Source: Crossaster papposus (lineage: Eukaryota; Echinodermata; Asteroidea; Velatida; Solasteridae). From it: a stretch of 64,000 bases of DNA. Of this stretch, positions 34,821 through 47,000 are shown one piece after another; positions within the stretch are counted from its first letter, which is position 1, and each line of letters starts with the position of its first letter. The notes beneath the pieces were generated by a model. The model was not told the origin of the DNA. It worked only from the letters and a program-made list of their open reading frames with translations, and made no database searches. Position numbers and translations under genes: made by a program. Location: contig JBAIAA010000510.1 of NCBI GenBank assembly GCA_037893245.1, positions 372,001-436,000 on the forward strand, read 5' to 3'.

Positions 34821-35613
34821 CTATACCGGTGGTTTCCTAAATTGATATCTTTGTTCGAGGGCATTAGTCAGAAGTCATAAATACCAGAATGCCGTGTAGC
34901 CAGGGATCACACCTAATTTTACGATACAACCTTGGAAGTGACATTGTGGGGATTACTCATTGAGGATACGACTTTTTATCTAATAATACACAACTAAACC
35001 ATAAGGGAAACTGAATTTGCATATTTTTTAATATGCATATTTACATAGTCAGTTTCTCTTGTGGTTTATTTGTACATTGATTTTACTTTTTTTCTTCTAG
35101 ACGACAAGCCAGATGAAATAAACAAGGGGGGACCGGTACAATCTTTAATCCGTGTAAGCTTTTTATAAGGTCAAATAAAGAATATATCGTTTCTCATCCT
35201 CATGTGGATCAATTATTTGCTGCAACAAAGGTTTTTAAACAAATAAAAATTGTCAAATATCTTCACATCGGCACTTTTCTACTAATCCTACCAATTCGGA
35301 GGGGTGGGGTTAGGGGAGGGGCGGAGGGTTGAGGAGGGATGGGGGAGAGAGTTTTAGGGTGGCCACGTAACCAGAAATGTTTTCCTGTTTTGATTAACCC
35401 ATTTTCACGGTCCCAATTTGGCTTTCATCAGTGTCCCAATTTTGCTTTTTAAATCTCCATCGCGTTGCAATCTACAACTGTGCACTCCCTGGCTATAAAG
35501 TCACCGATATATGAATTGAGTAACATGGCATACAATAGAAGACTGACGGGTTTCTGAAGACAGTATAACACCCATCTATAGGTAGTGATTTGTAAATAGC
35601 GTAGCCATGTAAC
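34821..35613. other. No gene; one 74-nt hairpin at 34995-35068
   Basis: TAAACCATAAGGGAAACTGA at 34995 pairs with TCAGTTTCTCTTGTGGTTTA at 35049-35068 (18 of 20 positions), around a TATGCATA-containing loop. A G-rich stretch (GGGGTGGGGTTAGGGG) lies at about 35300-35345. No coding signal. Confidence 0.6.
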
Positions 35614-35814
35614 TTAGATGTGATCTACAATTAGTTTCCTCTGCAGAAACACAGCCCAACCAAAGTACATCTGTGCTAGGTTGGCTTCTGATATAGCTTC
35701 TTGTATCAGGTAATGGACGTGGCCCTCGATGGATAGAGGCAGCCCTCGCGTCTTGTTCTTGTTCTTCAGGATTCCCTGCATGCGTTGCTCGATGTCTTTG
35801 ACGTGAGTCAGGAC
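35614..35814 (-). CDS. ATR: Isolated ATR-type FATC-domain terminal exon
   Basis: The frame from 35814 down to a TAA at 35614-35616 reads 66 residues. THVKDIEQRMQGILKNKNK is followed by RGLPLSIEGHVHYLIQEA and LAQMYFGWAVFL, which closely matches the C-terminus of the checkpoint kinase ATR, as I recall it, including the invariant GW near the end. In the PIKK family FATC is the C-terminal ~33 residues packing against the kinase domain. An acceptor-like sequence (CTTATTCCAAG) precedes the exon in phase 0. Two oddities stand out. The normal protein stops about three residues after GW, while this one continues QRKLIVDHI. No other ATR exon is recognisable at higher coordinates, where it should lie. 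It may be a duplicated, orphaned exon or a pseudogene; identity is firm, status is not. Confidence 0.75.
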   Translation of the reverse strand, partial: VLTHVKDIEQRMQGILKNKNKTRGLPLSIEGHVHYLIQEAISEANLAQMYFGWAVFLQRKLIVDHI

Positions 35815-36074
35815 CTTGGAATAAGACGGGATTGACAGGGAACGAACACAAAATTTAGTTTGTTTCAGTTGGATGATCAGATCACAGACAATCTCTTTTG
35901 TGTCGTTATAATTGTACTCGGGTGTGTCTTTCCTCAGGTGATCTTATTTGTTCCCACTCGCCCGATTACCTGTTCAATGAATTCACTAATGCGTTTCACT
36001 ATACATGTACATGTATATACATTACGGGCTACAGACGACAGTTCATGTCTCACACTTTGAGCCGAGTGCCACAA

Positions 36075-36560
36075 CGATTAATGCAATGGCTCACGGAGAC
36101 CATTCTACTTCAATTAACACAGATGCACTATTCGACAAGTTTAAAGAATATGTCGACAATAAGTTTAACAACAGTTCTAATGAAAAATCGGTCGAGTAAA
36201 GACTAAAAGAGATCAAAAACAAGCTTGCGGCCAAAGATTTAAACAGACTAGAAAACTCGGCACAGTATGAATTTTGTGGCCAACTTGAAATATATTTAGG
36301 CAAAATCAAAGTTTCTATGTTTCAGACAGGGAACACGGACACAGCCATCGAGGCAATAAGACTCAATAAAAGACAGAAAACAAAAAATCCGCATCACAGA
36401 CAACAGCAAAGCCGGCTGGGGTACCGTCCAGCACATGGAAAAGGACGGTCCTGACGACCTATCGGCAGACCAAAGGAAAAGAGTCCAAGCAGCTGAGGAA
36501 GCAGCACTGAAGGATTTCGAGTCTAGGAAGAGGGCAAGGATTTCACAAAATGATGCTGTT
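36075..36560 (+). mobile_element. Fossil retroelement ORF1-like fragment
   Basis: This is a broken coding relic of an accessory/gag-like protein of the kind seen beside tyrosine-recombinase (DIRS-like) retroelements in marine invertebrates. It is recognised by the ITDNSKAGWGTVQHMEKDG segment and the basic tail after it. It carries a few breaks; no polymerase, recombinase or terminal repeat is visible nearby, so only a piece is left. The family assignment is from memory of similar proteins and is tentative. Confidence 0.5.
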
Positions 36561-38081
36561 TAGCGATTACTTCCTGCTGACCGTAGTCTTTTTCGAGGTA
36601 AAGCATTTCTTTCAGACCTGTTCTTCGTCAATGTTCATTGTAGCCGCAATGTGACGGCCCCTTTTCCCATGCTTTTTTCAATAAAACATCTGAGATTCAA
36701 AAAATTAGTGTTTAATTTTCTTTCATTCTGTAAGTTTCATCCATTAGTAATAAACTGTTTTTCATGCGTATGAGCGCAGCGAAGTAGCATGACAAAATCA
36801 TTTTGGCTAGGGGAATATTTTTTAGAGGGGATTATAAGGTAGATGAACCATCTTGGTAGACAAATCTTCTGGTTTAAGGGGATATTTTTTGAAAGGAAAT
36901 ATAAAGAGAACAGGACATTTCGGTTAGGGGAATTATTAATTAAAGAAATTTAATATGTACATGTACCGGTATCTTTTATATTAAAATAATGACAAAGGCC
37001 ACTATAACAGTGTAAAACTTTAAAATTAAAAATGGGTGGTATTAATATACTATTTAGGATAAGTGATGATAAACAATAAAGTATACAGAAGTAATTAGTA
37101 ATGGGATGCAATGAGTTATTTTGTGTGTGTCCTAAATAACGACTATCTATTACTTTTCTGCGTTTGGATCGTAGTACTCTGATGAATGATTATGTACAAG
37201 TTAAATGTGTTCTCAAAAATTAAATTTAAAGCTTTAACATATACGTGTCTATGTATGATCAATATCTTCTGTTGACTATTAATTAACATCTAGCTTCAGA
37301 AGTCTGATGGATTGTGTCTTTCAATTCTAGGGTTATTGTTTTCTAGATTCTATTAAAATGAATCAAGTATATAAACATAGATACGGATATACAGAATACG
37401 AAAATAGGATTTAAAACTGGTTAGTGTCCTTACAAATTGTTTAAAGGAAAAATATATATATATATATTTTAATTAGTGGAATGCGGCTTAATGAGTGCAG
37501 ATCTGTTTCTGGAGAAAGCAAAGATGTCAAATTGGAGTGGCGCCTATATCTAGAGGTATTATTATTAACACTGTTAGTCGTCGTAAAGTTCTAAAAGGAA
37601 TAGAGAAACATTGACTATCATTGTATGACAATTTGATCACATTTTAATCAAAATGCAAGGCTAGCCCTCTTACAGTTTAAATGTTTTGCAAAAAGTCAAA
37701 TGTTAGCCAATTAAAAACAAAAATGCAACACTAAACCCTTATAATGTTACCTCTATTTCCAATATACCGGACTTGTGCCAACCAGTAGTATTAGGTTTGT
37801 AAAAACGGAGTTTTAACTGCAGACTTCAATCACACTTAATAATAAAAAGATACACACAATAATTCAGTTTCATGACAAGTTCTTTAATTGTCAACATGTC
37901 TTGTGCATACAATAATTTACAATCGAAACCAAAAAAAATCAAAAATCAGCTCAATGGCTGAATGCTTATCCATAGTACATGTACAATGTTATATAAAGGT
38001 ATACAATACAAATACATGTACACAAAAAAATGAGAAAATTGCACATCAGTTTGTAGTCTTAGTTGCAAGACGTCTAATCGC
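36561..38081. other. No gene recognised
   Basis: AT-rich DNA with a short (TA)n tract near 37450; no supported open frame. Confidence 0.55.
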
Positions 38082-40006
38082 GGTCCGCCACCGGCTCGGT
38101 CCGCCACCGGCTCGGTCCGCCACCGGCTCGGTCCGCCACCGGCTCGGTCCGCCACCGGCTCGGTCCGCCACCGGCTCGGTCCGCCACCGGCTCGGTCCGC
38201 CACCGGCTCGGTCCGCCACCGGCTCGGTCCGCCACCGGCTCGGTCCGCCACCGGCTCGGTCCGCCACCGGCTCGGTCCGCCACCGGCTCGGTCCGCCACC
38301 GGCTCGGTCCGCCACCGGCTCGGTCCGCCACCGGCTCGGTCCGCCACCGGCTCGGTCCGCCACCGGCTCGGTCCGCCACCGGCTCGGTCCGCCACCGGCT
38401 CGGTCCGCCACCGGCTCGGTCCGCCACCGGCTCGGTCCGCCACCGGCTCGGTCCGCCACCGGCTCGGTCCGCCACCGGCTCGGTCCGCCACCGGCTCGGT
38501 CCGCCACCGGCTCGGTCCGCCACCGGCTCGGTCCGCCACCGGCTCGGTCCGCCACCGGCTCGGTCCGCCACCGGCTCGGTCCGCCACCGGCTCGGTCCGC
38601 CACCGGCTCGGTCCGCCACCGGCTCGGTCCGCCACCGGCTCGGTCCGCCACCGGCTCGGTCCGCCACCGGCTCGGTCCGCCACCGGCTCGGTCCGCCACC
38701 GGCTCGGTCCGCCACCGGCTCGGTCCGCCACCGGCTCGGTCCGCCACCGGCTCGGTCCGCCACCGGCTCGGTCCGCCACCGGCTCGGTCCGCCACCGGCT
38801 CGGTCCGCCACCGGCTCGGTCCGCCACCGGCTCGGTCCGCCACCGGCTCGGTCCGCCACCGGCTCGGTCCGCCACCGGCTCGGTCCGCCACCGGCTCGGT
38901 CCGCCACCGGCTCGGTCCGCCACCGGCTCGGTCCGCCACCGGCTCGGTCCGCCACCGGCTCGGTCCGCCACCGGCTCGGTCCGCCACCGGCTCGGTCCGC
39001 CACCGGCTCGGTCCGCCACCGGCTCGGTCCGCCACCGGCTCGGTCCGCCACCGGCTCGGTCCGCCACCGGCTCGGTCCGCCACCGGCTCGGTCCGCCACC
39101 GGCTCGGTCCGCCACCGGCTCGGTCCGCCACCGGCTCGGTCCGCCACCGGCTCGGTCCGCCACCGGCTCGGTCCGCCACCGGCTCGGTCCGCCACCGGCT
39201 CGGTCCGCCACCGGCTCGGTCCGCCACCGGCTCGGTCCGCCACCGGCTCGGTCCGCCACCGGCTCGGTCCGCCACCGGCTCGGTCCGCCACCGGCTCGGT
39301 CCGCCACCGGCTCGGTCCGCCACCGGCTCGGTCCGCCACCGGCTCGGTCCGCCACCGGCTCGGTCCGCCACCGGCTCGGTCCGCCACCGGCTCGGTCCGC
39401 CACCGGCTCGGTCCGCCACCGGCTCGGTCCGCCACCGGCTCGGTCCGCCACCGGCTCGGTCCGCCACCGGCTCGGTCCGCCACCGGCTCGGTCCGCCACC
39501 GGCTCGGTCCGCCACCGGCTCGGTCCGCCACCGGCTCGGTCCGCCACCGGCTCGGTCCGCCACCGGCTCGGTCCGCCACCGGCTCGGTCCGCCACCGGCT
39601 CGGTCCGCCACCGGCTCGGTCCGCCACCGGCTCGGTCCGCCACCGGCTCGGTCCGCCACCGGCTCGGTCCGCCACCGGCTCGGTCCGCCACCGGCTCGGT
39701 CCGCCACCGGCTCGGTCCGCCACCGGCTCGGTCCGCCACCGGCTCGGTCCGCCACCGGCTCGGTCCGCCACCGGCTCGGTCCGCCACCGGCTCGGTCCGC
39801 CACCGGCTCGGTCCGCCACCGGCTCGGTCCGCCACCGGCTCGGTCCGCCACCGGCTCGGTCCGCCACCGGCTCGGTCCGCCACCGGCTCGGTCCGCCACC
39901 GGCTCGGTCCGCCACCGGCTCGGTCCGCCACCGGCTCGGTCCGCCACCGGCTCGGTCCGCCACCGGCTCGGTCCGCCACCGGCTCGGTCCGCCACCGGCT
40001 CGGTCC
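38082..40006. repeat. 16-bp minisatellite, about 120 perfect copies
   Basis: The unit GGTCCGCCACCGGCTC repeats for about 1.92 kb with no variant unit that I can find. Each unit has three CpGs and about 81% G+C, inside AT-rich DNA. Because 16 is one more than a multiple of three and no frame holds a stop, all six frames stay open: plus frames read RHRLGPPPARSATGSV in rotation, minus frames RWRTEPVADRAGGGPS. The four long ORFs over the array (up to 719 codons) are products of this arithmetic and not genes. Confidence 0.97.
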
Positions 40007-40354
40007 CTATGGGAAATTGTACACAAAAAGGTTACATTTTCTTGTAACTGGCGATCCCATCCCGATTGGATTTTAATAGCAGTGGCGTCGTGCGTGAAAC
40101 ATTTTTTGTTTTTTCAAAGTTCAGTCTTATTTTTATTTAAGCTCCAAAAGCTCTCCCAGGCCCGAGCCGTCCACATGCTGCCTAGAAATTGAGGCAACAG
40201 AAACTTTTAAGTGCGTACCTCAAGTAAAAAAAACACGCGCTTAAATCTTAAGTGCGCAGACTTGGGTCTCCCCAACATACTATAATCTATGATTGAACTT
40301 GTACATGTATGTATGGGAGGAGGTTTCCTATTATGGGTGAATGCATGTTAATAC

Positions 40355-40440
40355 CCCAGGCATTTGGAGCAAAGAGCTAGATCACCAGCTGGCATGATGA
40401 TATATAACTGTTAGCTCCTTGCTCCAAATGCCACCAGGGG
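40355..40440. other. Precursor-like hairpin, about 85 nt
   Basis: GGCATTTGGAGCAAAGAGCTA pairs with TAGCTCCTTGCTCCAAATGCC with one mismatch, and CCCC/GGGG extend the base. The loop is about 32 nt. It abuts the MITE at 40437. It may be a microRNA-like precursor or a small foldback. Confidence 0.6.
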
Positions 40441-40547
40441 CCAATTTCATGGAGCTGCTAAGCACACAAATTTGCTTAGCACAAAACAATCTTGCTCAGT
40501 AATGCTAAGCAAATGTTTGTGCTTAGCAGCTCCATGAAATTGGCCCC
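40437..40547. mobile_element. 111-bp foldback MITE
   Basis: GGGGCCAATTTCATGGAGCT and its complement form the ends; the arms run through GCTAAGCACA.AAATTTGCTTAGCA almost to the centre. The right end runs into a C run (to 40560). It shares its terminal sequence with 11734-12011 and the half ends near 30385 and 30640. Confidence 0.85.
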
Positions 40548-40859
40548 CCCCCCCCCCCCCCAACAAAAAAATGCAAATTTGAAAATGCAACATAAACAAG
40601 ATAAAAAATATTCAATCAAAATAATTATAATGGGATAAGATATTCAATCATCCTACTTTATTTTTGAGATAGATTCGCGGTTTTATCCCTGATTTATCCC
40701 CGTTTTATCCCTGACTATTCTGGTGCAGTTTTTCCTGTAACTGAGGCGGAGGGCAACTGCAGCCAGTTTATCTCAGGTAGATAACCTGTAGAGAAGCTGT
40801 ACAGTTGATAGTTGACTAGAGTCAGTCAATCTTTCATTATTTCTTTATTTCCTCACCAG

Positions 40860-41076
40860 AGTATTTTACCCGAGGGTTACACCTACCATGCCTGCCACAT
40901 ACATGTAGATAACTTCTCGCAGAATGATGAAGCCTCTTTTTCAGCGACCATTCGCCTCAATCTCAGTTCCCACCAAGACTTCAACAAGTGGCTAGATAGT
41001 TTTCAAGAGGCTTCATCCACCACTTGGCGAGTGAAGCGCACATTTCCTTCAAATGGATTGAAAATCGTTTTTTAAG
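40860..41076 (+). CDS. MULE-SWIM gene, first visible exon
   Basis: It opens after TTCCTCACCAG and codes SILPEGYTYHACHIHVDNFS..WLDSFQEASSTTWRVKRTFPS, ending at TTAAG|GTATGA. The run of six Ts at 41068-41073 places a TAA stop just before the donor. With five Ts the exon would end IVFK in phase 0 and join the next exon's KAYRCHHNT in frame, so either an error in the homopolymer or a real one-base insertion is present. Confidence 0.75.
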
Positions 41077-44000
41077 GTATGACTTAGGAAGGTAGACTGC
41101 CAAGAAGTTGAGTATGCCACAGAGTTCTAGATTGGGCAAGCAAAATTAGGACAAAACTAAAAGTCTGCATTGTTTAGGGGTTCACTATTACGCCAATGTT
41201 TTTCATACAATACCACCTCACAACCTTTCTGCAATACTGGAACGTATCTCTTTCAGGTGGTATTGTATGAAAAGGGTATTTTAATAAAATTGATAATCGA
41301 TTTGGACTTTGGTCTTAGATCATCAAAGAGAACACATTTCCCGGAATCTCTGACCTTGACCAAACTGTAATCTATCAAACTACATGATTAGATTTTCGAA
41401 ATATACTTGTAATCATTTGGAATGAACTATATGTTCCATGTATTATAGTCACATTGTAGGGCAGGTAAAAGAAAAGGGTTGTAATTACTTAGTTTGTATG
41501 ATTTAAAAAAACAAAACAAAAAGAAATAAACGAACAATACGTTTTGTCTTATATTATGAGTTTATGGTAGGTTACTGGTACCAACAAAATTCAAAATTAT
41601 CATCTCTGATAATTAACATGGATTATGAGCAAGTAGCAAATGAATAAAGGAAAATATAAAACTCTGACTGTAATTTTCTGAAATATTTCTCTCGCTCGCT
41701 TCTAGAAAGCGTATCGTTGCCATCACAACACCAGGCCAGAAAAGCAGTCCACCAATTCAGGTCGTCGTGTGGCATCAAAACACACCAACTGCCCAGCTGA
41801 TATGGTTGTCTTGATCAAGAAATCAGTGTACGAAGGGCGCACCCTCAGCAGGTACTATTTAACAGTTATTTGGAAAGAAGCAGGGGGATACTATAACGTG
41901 AAGATATTAAATGTGATATCCCTTGAAGGAGCTATGTGACACATCATCAATAGCTGCGTTTATACCAGTACCACAATATTGCCAAGGCACGTTAGTAAGC
42001 AGTTCTTTCTGGACCATCAGAAAAAACCCTGTACAGCAATTTTGCGGTATTTTATGGAACTTATGAAATTCCAGGTATTAACCTCATTAATGCTACAGCT
42101 GTAGAACAACTACATGTAGAGATATGAGGTAATATATGTTGATTTGCCGTGAATTTTAATGTTGCGGAGGAAAGAAGAGCCAAATTGGAAGCATGTGGAT
42201 AAATTTACACGCAGTTTTAGCATTATTCAGCATCTACATGTTCTTAGTCGCCTTTATGAGTAATATTATTGTTATTTCCAACAGGGGCAAGGATGTCCAT
42301 CTCCCTCTGTACCCTGCTGAGATTACATTGACCTACCGGCACAATCACCAGGTAAAGTGCGCTGATGCGCTAAAATTCCGGGATGTCTCGGAGGAGGCGA
42401 AGAAGCATCTCATTGCACTTTTTAAGCGGAAGTATGGCCCGACCCAGGCGGTGGATATCCTGAAGTATGAGCTCCAGATGCTGCACGGCGACGAGTACCA
42501 CATCAAGGCTGCAGACAGGGCAGTTTGTCCTGACATCCAGTTTGCCCACAGGTTGTTCATAAACTTTTAGTTACTAGAAGGAGACTTCTTGTGATACTCA
42601 AACTTCCAACATGAAGTAAATCAGGAGAGGCCAAATTATTTAATTTACATTTATTTCTCATGAAGGAAAAAAGAGCGAATGAGACAATGAATTAGAAAAA
42701 ATATGAATTTATAATTATTTTGAAAGTCAAGATCCATAATGACATGAATATCCTCGCATTGTCAATGCGATCATGATGTGTGATGTCATACTTAACGACT
42801 TTCCCGTTTCTTTTGCAAATATTTTACAAAAATCATCTCTTTTCTCAATTTTAATGGTAGAGCAGAGTTTCTTTTTATGGGAAGACATGTAAATATATGT
42901 TACATATATATTTTGGACAAACTGTTCTTTTGTATTATAACAGGGAAATTAATAAATGATCATATTTTGAACCTTTTTTGTACACACCTTATAAAAAAAT
43001 TGTTTAGGTATGACACCACACATCATGGCCACATTGCCAATGCGAGGATCTACATATAATTAGTGGTCACAACTTTTAAAAATACATATCTTGTTGATTT
43101 ATTGTCTGATTGTGCTGAAACTTCCACTGTAAATTCTTTTGCATTTTTCAAATTTTCTCTGAAGAGTTCATTTCCCTTTAAAATAAGTGGACTGTCTCAC
43201 TCGCAACAAATTGCTGAAAGTAAATTGAATGTACTTTTGTTACACATTGCCCCCAAGCGCTAACCAAGTTTGGTTACAAATGGAGCTTAAAAGTGAAAGT
43301 TTCCCATTGACTAGATGTTGTATGGAGAAATCAACAGACGGACTGACAGAAAAACCTCTCTTACGGACAGACAGATGGATTGAGACAAGCAGACAGACAG
43401 ATTTTGGCTGCCGCAGTCTTGCTTCCTTTTTCATGGAGTAGGAAAACCACCATATCATCGGCCTTCAATTAAATGAAACATTTGTTCTTTTCAGATTGTA
43501 CCGAAAGGTATTTAAGGAGGAGTTTGGCGAGGCTACGGGGGAGGGGATGCTGGAGAGCCTGGGGGACTACGTGAGTACCTACAACATTGAGGCAGGCTCC
43601 AAGTGTATGGCCATGGACATCACAAGTGGCGATAAACTGGTGATGGCCATTTGTACGCCACTCATGAAGCGGGTCCATGAAGAGATCCGGCATGCATCAG
43701 AGCTTGTCTTCATGGATGCCTCTTCAAACATGGACAGACACGGATGCAGTGTTTTTCTCCTGCTTACACATAGTTGTGTGGGAGGACTACCCCTAGGTGT
43801 CCTCATCACCACAAGTGAAAGTGAGGCCGTGAGGGAGGCAGCCCTCAAGCTCTACTGCTCCATCCTTCCCCAGAGCTGCTTTGGAGGTAGAGGGGTACAA
43901 CGCCCTATGCTTTTCATGACGGATGACAGTGCAGTGGAACAAAATGCCATTCGTCATGTATTCCCTACTAGTCAGGTTCTGCTGTGCGTGTTTCATGTAC

Positions 44001-47000
44001 TGCAAGCCACATGGAGGTGGCTGTGGAATGGAAAGAACCAAATCCCCAAAGAGCAGCGTGCCAATCATCTTCAACATCTGAAGCGACTGATCTATGCCAG
44101 AACTGTAGAGGAGCTGGAGCAGCTTTACCAGCAGAGTCTGCAAGATTCAACTCTCTCTGAGTAAGTTGACTACGCTATAGAGGGACTTGCATACTGTTTT
44201 CAAACTCTATGCACACTTTACGAACCAAGGTTGATATTTACGACCTGGGAACTGTGTTATGTTGTACACACAATAACTGTCCATAGCTTTGAGGGAGGAC
44301 AGCCAAATTCATACCTTCATAAATTCAAAGGTACATCTCTAAAAGACTCGGGTCAAGTTTGAATAGGCCCATAGGGGTCAAATTAGACAGCGGTCAATGA
44401 ACTTTTTATGAAAAGTTGTTATTGCGTTATAAAGTAGTATTCCTACCCCAGATAAGTTGCTTAAAGCGGAACAATGAGAGAAACATAGCCAAACAAATTT
44501 GAGGAAAATCTAAGAAGAAAGTTATGAATGACCTAATGAAATAAACAGTGAAAATCACTGTCATTTTTAGACACATTGAAAATGACGCCATGGGTCTGTG
44601 ACGTCACATCCCCACTATTCACCAATTGTCTTGTATATTATGATATGCAAAATTTCCAATTTTACCTCAGGAAACTCTTAATCCCTTTGCCCAAGTTCTA
44701 TTGATGTTAACATGTTTTTGCATGTGTGAACTAATATGAAATAAGTCCCTTTCTTTGATAAATATGAAAAGGTGACTTTTTGATAACAATTTGTATTCAA
44801 AATAAATAGTTATTATATATACAATAACAAACTTATCAATTTTTTTTTTTTTTAAGTTTGTGAAAGAAAAGGACTGATTCCATGAAGTGGAGATGAAGCA
44901 TAATGTTGACACTGATTGCAACTTTTTTCACTTAAAACAGGAAATTCAAGAAGCATCTGAGGGCCTATTATGGAAGGAAGGAACAATGGGCAATTGCCTG
45001 TCGCCAGGAACTACAAGTACGCGGGAATAACACCAACAATTTCTGTGAGGCGGCCATGCGTGTGCTGAAGGATAAAATCCTGGAACGCACAAAGGCGTTT
45101 AGTATCCCACAGCTGGCAGACTATTTGTCCACCTTTCTGCAGGACTATTACCAACAGAGGCTTATTGATGTAGCCAACGGACGTCTGCAGAATGTCATCA
45201 CTTCTAGATATATGCCCCAGGACAAATCAATCAGGCATCAGGACATCAGACAGGTAATCAAAGCAAACATTCTCGATGACTTCTGACAAGTTAAAAGCAC
45301 TTTGACAAGTTAGAAAAGTACAGTATGAATTCTTCTGACATGCTTTTGATAAGGGGTCAGTATTTGAAAATCGAAAGCTGATATATCGATGTAAAAATAA
45401 TTTGTTCCATGTATAACTGAAGAAGTGTTCATTGAATCAACGTCAAACCGGAGTAGATCTGAACATTGTATTACACATTTGTATTTTATTGCTTTACAAT
45501 ATGTTTTAATTACAGCTTTCAACCAGCCAGTTCATGGTGACCAGTCAGACATCAAAAGACATAGAGTATGATGTTGACATGGAATTAGGCCATTGCTCTT
45601 GTTATGCTGGCAAGACAGGAGGCCCATGCAAACATCAGGGAGCAGTGGTAAAACATTTCAATGTTGCATCTACAAATTTCATCCCGGTTAATGACCCACA
45701 GAAAAGACTTCTTCTCTTCAAGATTGCAACAGGTACATTACATGTTTTGAAGGTACAACATTACATTTTTAGATGGTGCGGAGGCATCATGTATTTGGGA
45801 TGTCCATTCGTCCGTTCATGCCACTTTCGTAATCACCATATCTCAAGAACCGTTTAATATTTGGACATCAAACTTGGTACTAGTGTGCGTCACTGGGAGG
45901 AGATGACCAGATCAGATTTGAGGATATGTTGGTCAAAGGTCAAAGGGGGAAAAATACATAATAACAATAGCTCTCATGGCAAGGCGGAATGCACTGAAGG
46001 ATACTTGTGCGGAGGATGGTGGCGTACCATTCGACTGTGCAGTGTGCAGTCGGATGGTGGCGTACCATTCGACTGTGCAGTGTGCAGTCGGATGGTGGCG
46101 TACCATTCGACTGCGCAGTGTGCAGCAGTCAAATAACTCTAGTTTCTTGAATTTTGATTTGTAGCAGAGTCCAGGCAAGTAGAAGTGTCGCAGTCAAGTG
46201 GTCTAATCACTTGACTGTAAATGTTGTGGGTTTGATCCCCAGCACGGCACTTATGTCCTAAAGCAAGGCATTTTATCTACATTGCTTCACCCCACCCAGG
46301 TGTTATGGGTACCCAGTAGGATGTTCATCATTGTGGCTGGATTAGCTTATGTGCGCCAAATGGGTTGCCTCACTTGCCTGGCTGGAATGCTCCATTGTGG
46401 AGTGGAGAGTGTGCACTTTGAATCCAACGACAGTTATTATTATTATTATTATTAATACCATCCTAATGCAAACATGTTGTTTATCAAAGATGGGCTGTCT
46501 GTTACTCATTATTTTCGTGATGCACAGGCCCAAGACTTGTCCTTACATATTTAAGACCTATTATTAGCCAACATGCAATTGTTAAATGACCCCAATATTC
46601 CTTCTATAATTTTCCACAAAAGGAAAAAGTAGTGTTCCATCAGGATTCTTTGATGGATTAATGACCCATCCCTCATCTACCTCGAGAGATGAGATTTCCA
46701 TGGATGCTGACTCAGTAGAACACGTAATTGACGAGGTGGAACCTATTCCCACAAGCCAAACTGATCCTAATCCTGCTGTTGCAAGTCTGCGTGCACAGGC
46801 ATCTGCTCAGATTTTGATCTACGAGGCTCAACAAGACCATCACAAGCATCTGCCAGCACCAATGTCCTTATTTGTTTTTAAATAGTCCCATCATTGTTTT
46901 GCTGGCTTTAGTCGCATGTTTGCCGGTCCTTTTTGCATGCTTTCAATTTCATAACATGCCATCCATGAACTGTATACGCTTGTTACTAATTGCATTTTTT

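Noticed and set aside
37888-40047. Long ORFs of 649-719 codons on both strands
   Set aside because: They are the direct consequence of a stop-free 16-bp repeat; the unique flanks add only short unremarkable peptides.
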